DNA of 39,128 bases from an uncultured Pelagibacteraceae bacterium (lineage in GTDB: Bacteria; Pseudomonadota; Alphaproteobacteria; Pelagibacterales; AG-422-B15), in assembly GCA_905182145.1 (NCBI GenBank), contig CAJJAN010000040.1, forward strand, positions 1-39,128, written 5' to 3'. A program made the position numbers and the translations under genes. Under the pieces are notes generated by a model. The model did no database searches. It had not been told where the DNA came from and saw only the letters and a list, made by a program, of their open reading frames with translations. Every line of letters starts with the position of its first letter. Within the stretch, counting starts at the first letter, position 1. This document shows, one piece after another, positions 1 to 9,100 of the stretch.

Positions 1-2
1 AT

Positions 3-731
3 TTTGATATTAGAAAAACATTATTAAAATTTGATGATGTTTTAAATGATCAAAGAAAAAATATTTTTGAGCAAAGACTCGATCTCATGGATACAGAAGA
101 AATAACTGAAACTATTAATGAGATGCAATATGATACTATTGATGAATTTTTAGATTTTCATATTCCAAAAGATTCATATGTTGATCAATGGGATATAAAT
201 GGCTTAGAGAGTGATATCAAAAATCATCTTGCTGCTATCTCTGATATTAAAGCCCTTGCTGATAAAGATGGTTTTGATAAAGATCAATTCAAAGAACACC
301 TTTATGCATTAGTTAGAAAAAAATCAATTATGAGAGCGGAAGGACATTCTAGAGAATCTGTCGAAAACCTTGAAAGAATGGTTCTATTAAGAATTTTAGA
401 TGATAAATGGAAAGACCATATTAATAATTTAGAACAACTTAGACAAACTATTGGCTTAAGAGGCTATGGCCAAAGAGATCCTCTAAGTGAATATAAAAAT
501 GAGTCATTTGTTTTATTTGAAAATCTTCTCAGTAACTTAAAAATTGATGTTACAAAAACTTTTTCAAGATTAGTTATAAAGGAGTCCAGTAAAGTAGATA
601 AAACAGAAGAAGAATTTATTGAAGGCTCAAATCAAAGTCAGAACCCTTTAAAAAAAGAAAAGGTATCTAGAAATTCGCCATGTCCATGTGGTTCAGGAAA
701 AAAATATAAACATTGTCACGGTAAAATTTAA
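3..731 (+). CDS. secA: Protein translocase subunit SecA, C-terminal part (5' truncated by window edge)
   Basis: Frame is open upstream of the ORF-track ATG at 87 and reads FDIRKTLLKFDDVLNDQRKNIFEQR, a SecA core motif; ends with the SEC-C zinc motif CPCGSGKKYKHCHG. Confidence 0.96.
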   Translation, partial: FDIRKTLLKFDDVLNDQRKNIFEQRLDLMDTEEITETINEMQYDTIDEFLDFHIPKDSYVDQWDINGLESDIKNHLAAISDIKALADKDGFDKDQFKEHLYALVRKKSIMRAEGHSRESVENLERMVLLRILDDKWKDHINNLEQLRQTIGLRGYGQRDPLSEYKNESFVLFENLLSNLKIDVTKTFSRLVIKESSKVDKTEEEFIEGSNQSQNPLKKEKVSRNSPCPCGSGKKYKHCHGKI

Positions 732-739
732 TTATTAAC

Positions 740-1849
740 TTAACCAAATATTAAATAATAAATACTAACTGCAACAATTGTTAGAACAACTATAGAAGTA
801 ATAAAAATTGGTTTTTTAATTAAATTATTAGTTTCTCTTACGTGACCATATTTACTATCTAGCACAGCATTTGCAGCAGATGTTTTTTCTGAAAACAATC
901 CACTTCTTCCAATTTGCAGGTATCTTTCTTGTCTAGAGTGCTTTAATTGATTTCCGTGTTGGTTAGATAGTGTCGTTAAAAATTCATCAATTGCGATACC
1001 TGTATCCTCAATAACTTTAGATCTATTTCTATGGCCACCGCCAATAGGTTCAGAAATAACCTTGTCAACTACATCAACTTTTAGCATATCCTCTGCTGTT
1101 AATTTTAGTGCTTCTGCTGCCTCTGGCGCTTTACTAGAATCTTTCCATAAGATTGATGAACATCCTTCTGGAGATATTACTGAATATATTGAGTTTTCTA
1201 ACATTAAAACATTATTTCCAGTACCAATGGCAACTGCCCCACCTGAACCACCTTCCCCGATTATGACAACTATTATTGGAACTCCAAGCGACAGGCAGCA
1301 TTCAGTTGCTTTTGCAATAGCATCCGCTTGTCCTCTTTGTTCAGCTCCAACTCCAGGATAAGCTCCTGGTGTATCTACAAATGAAATTACTGGCATATCA
1401 AATTGCTCAGCTAGCTTCATAAGTCTAATTGCTTTTCTATATCCTTCTGGTTTAGGCATTCCAAAATTATGCTCAATTCTGGAATTTGTGTCGTGACCTT
1501 TTTCGTGTCCCATAACAAGAACTGGCTGGCCTCTAAATCTACCAAATCCAGCTGTGATGGCCTTATCTTCAGCAAAAGTCCTATCACCAGCTAATTCAAA
1601 AAAATCAGTGATTAGTCCATCAATATAGTCTTTTGTTTTTGGTCTATGCGGATGTCTTGAAATTTGAGTTTTTTGCCACGCAGTAATATTTGAAAATATT
1701 TTTTTATAGGCAACATTAATTTGTTGCTCAGTTTCTGAAATTTCTTTTAATATATCTTCCGAAGGAAACTCTAAATTTTTAGATTTTAACTCTTCTATTT
1801 TAAGGTCAAGTTCCTGTATTGGTTTTTCGAAGTCTAAATATGTTTGCAT
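740..1849 (-). CDS. accA: Acetyl-CoA carboxylase carboxyltransferase subunit alpha with C-terminal transmembrane extension
   Basis: AccA motifs HPHRPKTKDYI, GDRTFAEDKAI, DTPGAYPG, GEGGSGGAVAIG; extra C-terminal ~54 aa ending in hydrophobic helix PIFITSIVVLTIVAVSIYYLIFG. Confidence 0.95.
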   Translation of the reverse strand: MQTYLDFEKPIQELDLKIEELKSKNLEFPSEDILKEISETEQQINVAYKKIFSNITAWQKTQISRHPHRPKTKDYIDGLITDFFELAGDRTFAEDKAITAGFGRFRGQPVLVMGHEKGHDTNSRIEHNFGMPKPEGYRKAIRLMKLAEQFDMPVISFVDTPGAYPGVGAEQRGQADAIAKATECCLSLGVPIIVVIIGEGGSGGAVAIGTGNNVLMLENSIYSVISPEGCSSILWKDSSKAPEAAEALKLTAEDMLKVDVVDKVISEPIGGGHRNRSKVIEDTGIAIDEFLTTLSNQHGNQLKHSRQERYLQIGRSGLFSEKTSAANAVLDSKYGHVRETNNLIKKPIFITSIVVLTIVAVSIYYLIFG

Positions 1850-1870
1850 GCAATATTTTTTGATATTACT

Positions 1871-2848
1871 TTAACTCATAGAGTCGATTAAATCCTGCTG
1901 ATCAATAAGTTGTTCTGCTTGTCTGACTGACGCTGCATCAATTAGTTTTCCATCTAGTGTTACAGCACCATCATGGTGATCTTGAGCTTCTTTCATTAAT
2001 GTTACTATTTTTCTAGCACGCTCAATTGTGCTTTCTTTTGGTGTAAATAAGTCATTTGCCAATTCTACTTGATTTGGATGTATTGCCCATTTACCTTCAC
2101 AGCCAAGTATTGCAGTTCTTTTTCCTTGGGCATTATAACCATCTGGATCAGAAAAATCGCCAAATGGACCATCGATTACTCTAAGTCCATGTTTTCTACC
2201 TAAAATTGCCATTTGAGATATTGGATTATGCCATAAGTCGTTCCAGTGTGTTAATCTTCCTTCGGGTGATTCATGAGTTAAAATTGCATAATCAGGATTA
2301 GGCCCTCCAACATTTGTTGTTCTCATTCGAACGGATGCAGCATAATCAGCGTAGCCAAAATGCAAACTCTCTATTCTTCCACTTCCACTACATATGCTAT
2401 CTAAATTCGCCATTCCCATAGCTGTTTCAACAATTAATTCAAAGCCAATTTTTTTATCTCTTTTTGTTCTACTCTCAATTTGTGTAACTAACATATCAAT
2501 TGCATAAACATCTGCTGGAACACCAACTTTTGGAATCATCATTAGGTCTAATCTTTCACCACCATTTTCCATTACATCTACTACATCTCGATAGCAAAAA
2601 TTTGTATCAAGTCCATTTATGCGCATAGATACTGTTTTTTTTCCAAAATCTAATTCTTTTAAAGCTTGAATTAGATTCTTTTTTGCTTCGTCTTTATCTT
2701 GTGGAGCAACAGCGTCTTCTAAATCAATACAGATTACGTCTGCTTTGCTGTTAACTGCTTTTGGAAATAAATCAGGCTTTGAGCCAGGAATAAAAAGTTC
2801 AGACCTATTAAGGCGTGTTCTTTTAAGTGGTGTATGTGTAAAACTCAT
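1871..2848 (-). CDS. mcl1: HpcH/HpaI aldolase / CitE family; L-malyl-CoA/beta-methylmalyl-CoA lyase-like
   Basis: NRSELFIPGS, ICIDLEDAVAPQDKDEAKKN, MRINGLDTNFCYRDVVDVME, GPFGDFSDPDGYNAQ, GKWAIHPNQVELAN resemble alphaproteobacterial malyl-CoA lyases. Confidence 0.82.
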   Translation of the reverse strand: MSFTHTPLKRTRLNRSELFIPGSKPDLFPKAVNSKADVICIDLEDAVAPQDKDEAKKNLIQALKELDFGKKTVSMRINGLDTNFCYRDVVDVMENGGERLDLMMIPKVGVPADVYAIDMLVTQIESRTKRDKKIGFELIVETAMGMANLDSICSGSGRIESLHFGYADYAASVRMRTTNVGGPNPDYAILTHESPEGRLTHWNDLWHNPISQMAILGRKHGLRVIDGPFGDFSDPDGYNAQGKRTAILGCEGKWAIHPNQVELANDLFTPKESTIERARKIVTLMKEAQDHHDGAVTLDGKLIDAASVRQAEQLIDQQDLIDSMS

Positions 2849-2894
2849 AAAATTTAAATAACATCATAATTATTGAATTACAAGAATTAATATC

Positions 2895-3812
2895 TTATTC
2901 AAAAGATATTTTCGAAAGAGGATGCTTATCTTTGACAATTTGTTTCAGTCTTTCGTCCAGAATATGGGTATATATTTGTGTTGTAGATATATCTTCATGT
3001 CCAAGCATTTGTTGCAGTGAACGCAAATCAGCACCATTCGCTAAAAGATGGCTTGCAAATGCATGGCGTAATTTATGTGGACTAATTTTCTTAATCTGTA
3101 CATCAGCTTTATCTGCTAACAAGCTTAGAAGTTGTGAAAAGCGCTGTCTAGTTATGTGTCCAATTTTAGATTGTTTTGATGGAAATAGCCATTTAACTTC
3201 CTTGTTTTTATTAAAAAAAAATTTTCTTATTTTAAGGTAATCATTAATTGTATTTTGAGTGTCCTTGCTTATTGGAATTAATCTTTCTTTATTTCCTTTT
3301 CCAGAAATTATAATAAAATTTTTATCTTGATATAAAGAAGCTAGTGTCATTGAAACTAATTCGCTTACTCTTATTCCAGAAGCATACATAATCTCAATCA
3401 TACAATTTAGCCTTATTCCCAAGTTAGTGGTATCTTGTTTTGAATAACTTATTAAATTTTGGATGTCCTTAATGCTAATGATAACTGGCAACTTGCTATC
3501 TAATTTTGGCTGTTTTATATTTTTGATTGGATTATTTTTAATTATTTTCTCAACAGTCAAAAAATCAAAAAACTGAGTATAGGTAGAAATTTTTCTTGCA
3601 AGTGAGCTTTTTTCAAATCCTTGATCAATAAATTTAGATAAATAATCTTCTAATTTTTTTTCATCTATTTTTAAAATACTAAGATTCTTTTTTTTACAAA
3701 ATTCATTAAGCTGATTTAGATCATTTTTATAGGAAAATGCTGTATTTTTTGCCAAACCACGCTCAATAACTATCATTTCAAGAAAATTAGAAATATGATT
3801 ATTTTCATTCAT
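2895..3812 (-). CDS. xerD: Site-specific tyrosine recombinase XerD/XerC family
   Basis: N-terminal SAM-like domain; catalytic motifs ASGIRVSELV, HKLRHAFASHLLANGADLRSLQQMLGHEDISTTQIYTH. Confidence 0.9.
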   Translation of the reverse strand: MNENNHISNFLEMIVIERGLAKNTAFSYKNDLNQLNEFCKKKNLSILKIDEKKLEDYLSKFIDQGFEKSSLARKISTYTQFFDFLTVEKIIKNNPIKNIKQPKLDSKLPVIISIKDIQNLISYSKQDTTNLGIRLNCMIEIMYASGIRVSELVSMTLASLYQDKNFIIISGKGNKERLIPISKDTQNTINDYLKIRKFFFNKNKEVKWLFPSKQSKIGHITRQRFSQLLSLLADKADVQIKKISPHKLRHAFASHLLANGADLRSLQQMLGHEDISTTQIYTHILDERLKQIVKDKHPLSKISFE

Positions 3813-3814
3813 AA

Positions 3815-4666
3815 TTATAGATCTTTGTAACCCTCTTTAAATGTTGGGAAGCTTAACTTGATTGATAAATCTGTTTTCACCAATGAATTATCGACTCTTT
3901 TATTTTCTGAAAAAAAGCTTTCCTTTTTATAATCTAAATTTAGATCATCAAATTTAATTTGCTTGGGTATTATAAGATTATTTTGTTTACACAAATACTC
4001 AATTATAACATTTAGATTACAGGGAAAGTCATCAGCTACATTGTAAATATTATTTTTAGTAAGATTGCACATAGATAAATTCAAAATATTAACAATATCT
4101 CTGACGTGAATTCTTGAAAAAAATTGACCTTCCTTATATATATTTTTTACTAAATTCTTTGTAATTCGTTCCTTAATATTCCTATTGGGTCCATATATTC
4201 CAGCTAATCGAAAGATCTTAATTGGCATATTATATTTTGATATTAATTCCAACCATTGTGTTTCAGCTATCAGTCTATTAATACCTTTTTTGGTTGTTGG
4301 CTTTGTTTCAGATAATTCATTTACTTGTTTACCCATATGATCACCATAGACATTTGTTGCAGAAAGATAGCCAATCCATTCTATATTTTTATTTTTTATA
4401 ATAATCTCTTTATAATTTTGAATAAAGATATCTCCTAATTCGTTAGGTGGCACTGAAACTAAAATATGAGTAATATCATCCTCTAATAAATAATTACTTA
4501 CTAAGTTATCGTTTATAAATTTAATATTTTTATTAATTGAGTTTATTTTTTTCTCTTCTCTACTCGAACCAATTATAAGATAATTTTTGGGATCTAAAAA
4601 TTCTACCAAATGTGATGCTGTATAGCCATAGCCATAGATTAAAAGTTTTTTCATTCTTGTGTTCAT
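3815..4666 (-). CDS. NAD(P)-dependent epimerase/SDR-family protein (YeeZ-like)
   Basis: N-terminal LLIYGYGYTASHLVEFL Rossmann motif; YLSATNVYGDHMG, FRLAGIYGPNRN typical of extended SDRs. Confidence 0.75.
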   Translation of the reverse strand: MNTRMKKLLIYGYGYTASHLVEFLDPKNYLIIGSSREEKKINSINKNIKFINDNLVSNYLLEDDITHILVSVPPNELGDIFIQNYKEIIIKNKNIEWIGYLSATNVYGDHMGKQVNELSETKPTTKKGINRLIAETQWLELISKYNMPIKIFRLAGIYGPNRNIKERITKNLVKNIYKEGQFFSRIHVRDIVNILNLSMCNLTKNNIYNVADDFPCNLNVIIEYLCKQNNLIIPKQIKFDDLNLDYKKESFFSENKRVDNSLVKTDLSIKLSFPTFKEGYKDL

Positions 4667-4713
4667 TAATTCAAAGTATATCTTTAATTAACTAATTTAA
4701 AAAGGAACATGGT

Positions 4714-4929
4714 ATGATCAATACAATTAAATGGACAAGTACATTTCTAGTTTTAACTGGAATTTTATTAACTAATCTTAATTTATATCCCTTTAATATA
4801 TTCATTCATGGCTTAGGTGCTGTAGGATGGACATTTGCAGGATATATGGGCTCTGATAAAGCAATAATGACAAATTTTGGATTACAAATTCCAATATTTT
4901 TAATTGGGTACGCAAATTTGATTCTCTAG
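4714..4929 (+). CDS. Small two-TM membrane protein of unknown function (DUF6552-like)
   Basis: 71 aa, two hydrophobic segments; Shine-Dalgarno-like AAAGGAA upstream of ATG; family resemblance from memory only. Confidence 0.6.
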   Translation: MINTIKWTSTFLVLTGILLTNLNLYPFNIFIHGLGAVGWTFAGYMGSDKAIMTNFGLQIPIFLIGYANLIL

Positions 4930-6111
4930 CTCTAGCCATTCATTTTTAACTTCAATATCAGTTTCGCTACTAAAATAAATATTTTTTTGGATCTCAAAAT
5001 CATGTTTGGTTGATAACTCACGCAATGCCCAAATCGCCATTGCTCTAACTAATTCCGAACTATCTTCCAATAATGGAATAATATCTTTAACAAAGTTTTG
5101 ATTATTTGAATTGCCAACTGCCACCAAAACATTTCTTATGAATCTATCTCTACCAACTCGCTTTATACTTGATCCTGAAAAGTTTTTTCTAAACTCTAAA
5201 TCGTCTAATACTAAAAAAGATCTTAAAGTAGGTTCTATCAACTCATTCTTTGGAAAGAAATCAGCGTCATTAGTTTTTTTTGCATATTTATTCCATGGAC
5301 AAATAGCGAGGCAGTCATCACAACCATAAATACGGTTTCCAATTTGTTTACGGTACTCTTTGGGTATGTGTGATTTGTGTTCAATAGTTAAATATGAAAT
5401 ACATTTTTTTGCATCAATTTTATAGGGCGCAATAATTGCATTTGTAGGGCAGATATCGATACATTGATTACATGTCCCACAATGATCACGGCTCTCAGAA
5501 TTTGCCTTTAATTTTATATCTAAAAAAATTGAAGATAAAAAAAGCCAAGATCCATACTCTTTAGAAACTATATTGGTATGTTTTCCTTGCCATCCAATTC
5601 CAGCTTGCATAGCTAAGGGTTTTTCCATTACAGGAGCAGTATCAACAAAGTATTTTATTTGGCACTCATGATTATCCAATATCCATCTTGAAAAAGCTTT
5701 TAATTTTTTTTTAATTGATAAATGATAATCTCTACCTCTGGCATATACAGAAATAATTCCCGTATCTTTTTTATTTAACAAATCTAACGAATTAGTATTA
5801 AAATGATAATTGCTTCCTAAAATAAGTATTGATTTTGCTTCAAGCCAAAGTTTTTTTGGGTCCGATCTATACTCTTTTCTTTTCTCAAGCCAATCCATTT
5901 CACCATGATACTTATTTTCTAAAAATTGGTTTAATTCTATTTCAAGATTTTTTGTCTCAGAGATATCTATTATCGATGCAACATCGAACCCAAAATTTTT
6001 GGCTTCTGTTAAAATTGAGCTTTCTCTTTCAATTAAGTCTAGGTGACTTTCTTCTCCCTTGTTTTTTCTATCAAGGGTTCCTTTAGTGAGTATACTATCT
6101 CTTTTGGACAT
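4900..6111 (-). CDS. queG: Epoxyqueuosine reductase
   Basis: Two 4Fe-4S motifs CGTCNQCIDICPTNAI and CDDCLAICPWNKY; GWQGKHTNIVSKEYGSWLFL; C-terminal HEAT-like region. Confidence 0.92.
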   Translation of the reverse strand: MSKRDSILTKGTLDRKNKGEESHLDLIERESSILTEAKNFGFDVASIIDISETKNLEIELNQFLENKYHGEMDWLEKRKEYRSDPKKLWLEAKSILILGSNYHFNTNSLDLLNKKDTGIISVYARGRDYHLSIKKKLKAFSRWILDNHECQIKYFVDTAPVMEKPLAMQAGIGWQGKHTNIVSKEYGSWLFLSSIFLDIKLKANSESRDHCGTCNQCIDICPTNAIIAPYKIDAKKCISYLTIEHKSHIPKEYRKQIGNRIYGCDDCLAICPWNKYAKKTNDADFFPKNELIEPTLRSFLVLDDLEFRKNFSGSSIKRVGRDRFIRNVLVAVGNSNNQNFVKDIIPLLEDSSELVRAMAIWALRELSTKHDFEIQKNIYFSSETDIEVKNEWLELENQICVPN

Positions 6112-9100
6112 ATTTGAATAAAATTTGAAAGTTCAGATTCCCAGTTATCAATAATTTTTTTTGCATGAAGACTGCCTGTTTCATTATAGTGATCAGTGAT
6201 AAAGTTTTTTAACACATTTTCCCAGTAATTACTCTGTATTCCTTGATAAATAAGAGTTTCTTCGTTTACTCTATATTTAAATTTTTTATCAATGTCGTAT
6301 ATATAGGCCATACCTCCAGTCATACCAGCACCAAAATTATCGCCTGTTTGCCCCAATATAATAACATTTCCGCCTGTCATGTACTCACATCCATTTGAAC
6401 CACACCCTTCTACAACTGTGGTTGCACCAGAATTGCGAACAGCAAATCTTTCACCGGCATGTCCAGAAGCATATAGATAACCACTAGTAGCTCCATACAT
6501 GCAAGTGTTACCAAGAATGGTATTGTCCTTAGGTTTAATTTTACTATTTCTATCTGGCCTTAAAACTATTTTCCCCCCAGATAGACTTTTTCCAACATAA
6601 TCATTTGCGTCTCCTTCAACTTTTATTGTTAATCCTTTTACTGCAAACGCTCCTAAAGATTGTCCCGCAGAACCACTAAGGTTTAAAGTTATTTGATCAT
6701 CGTTTATTTCTGAATCTTTGACTTTATTATAGATAAAAGAAGATAATTTTGATCCAATCGTTCTATCTGTATTCTTCACTGAATAACTTAACTCTATTTT
6801 TTGACCAGTATCAAAAAATTTAGAAGCATCTAAAATTATTTTTTCATCAAGTGTTGAGCCAGCATCATTTATTCCTGTATGACTAAAATATTTTACTTCT
6901 GGATCTTTTTCTGCTTGTATCAACAGTGAATTTAAATCTAAATCATCTAGATGAGAGGACCCTCTTGAAATTTGTGACAATAAATCAGTTCTTCCAATTA
7001 TTTCTTCTAGCTTTGTAAAGCCAAGTTCAGCAATTATTTCTCTTACTTCTTCAGCAATAAAACTAAAAAGATTTACAACTTTGTCTGCAGTTCCAGAAAA
7101 TCTTTCTCTTAAGTCATCGTCTTGAGTACACACACCAACTGGACATGTATTAGAATGACACTGTCTAACCATAATACATCCCATCGCTACCAACGATGTA
7201 GTTCCAAGATTAAATTCTTCAGCGCCCATAAGAGCTGCTATAGCAACATCTCGACCAGTTTTTATGCCACCATCAGTTCTAAGTACAACATTTTGCCTTA
7301 AACCATTAAGTGTTAATACTTGATTAACTTCGGTCAAGCCCATTTCCCAAGGTATACCAGCGTACTTAATGCTTGTTTGTGGACTTGCTCCCGTTCCACC
7401 ATTGTGTCCTGAAATTAATATTATATCTGCTTTAGCTTTAGCAACTCCAGCTGCAATAGTTCCAATGCCTGAAGAAGCTACAAGCTTGACACAGACTCTA
7501 GCATTAGGATTAATTTGTTTTAGATCAAAAATTAATTGGGCTAAATCCTCAATAGAATAAATATCATGATGAGGTGGTGGTGATATTAATGTAACTCCAA
7601 TTGTTGAATGTCTGAGTTTGGCGATTTCTGCTGTAACTTTAAATCCTGGTAATTGTCCACCTTCACCAGGCTTTGCCCCTTGAGAAATTTTAATTTCAAT
7701 TTCTTCACAGTTATTTAAATATTCTGCTGTTACTCCAAATCTTGCAGAAGCAACTTGTTTAACTCTTGAATTAGCATTATCACCATTCTTTCTAGTAATG
7801 GATCTTTCAATAGACTCGCCGCCTTCACCGCTACAAGATGAGCCTCCAATTCGATTCATTGCAATCGCCAATGTTTCGTGAGCTTCCTTCGATAATGATC
7901 CGTGAGACATGCTTCCACTTCCAAACCTTTTTCTAATAGAAGTAATAGACTCTACATTATTGATATTTTGTAATTCTTTTTTAGATTTAAAAGCAAGTAA
8001 ATCTCTAATATTAATAGGTGAAAAATTTTTATGCGCTTCGGAATACGTTTTAAACATATCATAAGAATTTTTACTGACAGCAGCTTGGAGCAAATGAATC
8101 AATTTACCATCATATGCATGAGCTTCACCACCGTTTCTATATCTATAAATTCCACCAATTGGTAAAGTTGCTACATCTCCAGAAAATGCGTACTTATGTA
8201 ATTCTTTAATTTTATGTTCTATGCCACTTAATCCAATTCCAGATATTCTACTTTGTACACCAAGGAAATATTCGTTGACCATTGAACGACTTAAACCAAC
8301 TACTTCAAAATTAAACCCACCTCGATAAGCACTGACGACTGAAATTCCTAGCTTAGCCATTATTTTTAATAACCCTTGATCAACAGCTTTTTTAAACCTA
8401 GCTACACACTCTTCATAACTATAATCACCAAACAGGCCTTTACTATGACGCTCCCGAATACACTCTTGCGCTAAGTAAGGATTTACCGTCGTAGCTCCAA
8501 CTCCAATTAAAACAGCAAAATAATGAGTATCCAAACATTCTGCTGATTGAATATGAAGTGAAATAAATGATCTTATTCCTTTTCTTGTTAATGAGCTATG
8601 TACTGCTGCGGTAGCTAATATCATTGGCACAGAAACATTGTCACTATCAGCATTCATATCTGTTAGTACAATATGTTGTTTACCACTTAGAACAGCGGCT
8701 TCTGCTTCATCTTGTATTCTTTTAATATTTTCTTTCAGAGCGGTGTCTTTTACTGGAAAGCAACAATCAATTGTGACTGACTCATCTTTACCAAATTTAA
8801 GCATCTTATTGAAAATGCTATTTGTAACTACAGGGCTATCCATTACAAAAACACTTTCTTGATAAGAGTTTGAGTCCAAGACATCTCTCAAATTACCAAA
8901 ACGAGTTTTTAAACTCATTCGGGACTGCTCTCTAATACTATCTATTGGTGGATTTGTAACTTGGCTAAACTTTTGACGAAAAAAATGTGACAGAGGTCTA
9001 TACTTATCAGACAGGATCGCAATTGGTGTATCATCACCCATGCTTCCAGTAGATTCTTTTGCCTCATCGACCATTGGATGTAAGATCAATTCAAGTTCTT

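Noticed and set aside
1062-1361. ORF on + strand, 99 aa
   Set aside because: Antisense to strongly supported accA; no recognisable motif.
2932-3240. ORF on + strand, 102 aa
   Set aside because: Antisense to xerD catalytic domain; low-complexity translation.
2895-3812. XerD-like recombinase as a sign of an integrative element or integron
   Set aside because: Housekeeping XerD/C-like length and motifs, core-gene neighbours, no att repeats, cargo or attC-like array seen.
5111-6086. ORFs 5111-5329 and 5829-6086 (+)
   Set aside because: Antisense to queG, which has clear 4Fe-4S motifs.
7369-8862. ORFs 7369-7560 and 8638-8862 (+)
   Set aside because: Antisense to gltB.
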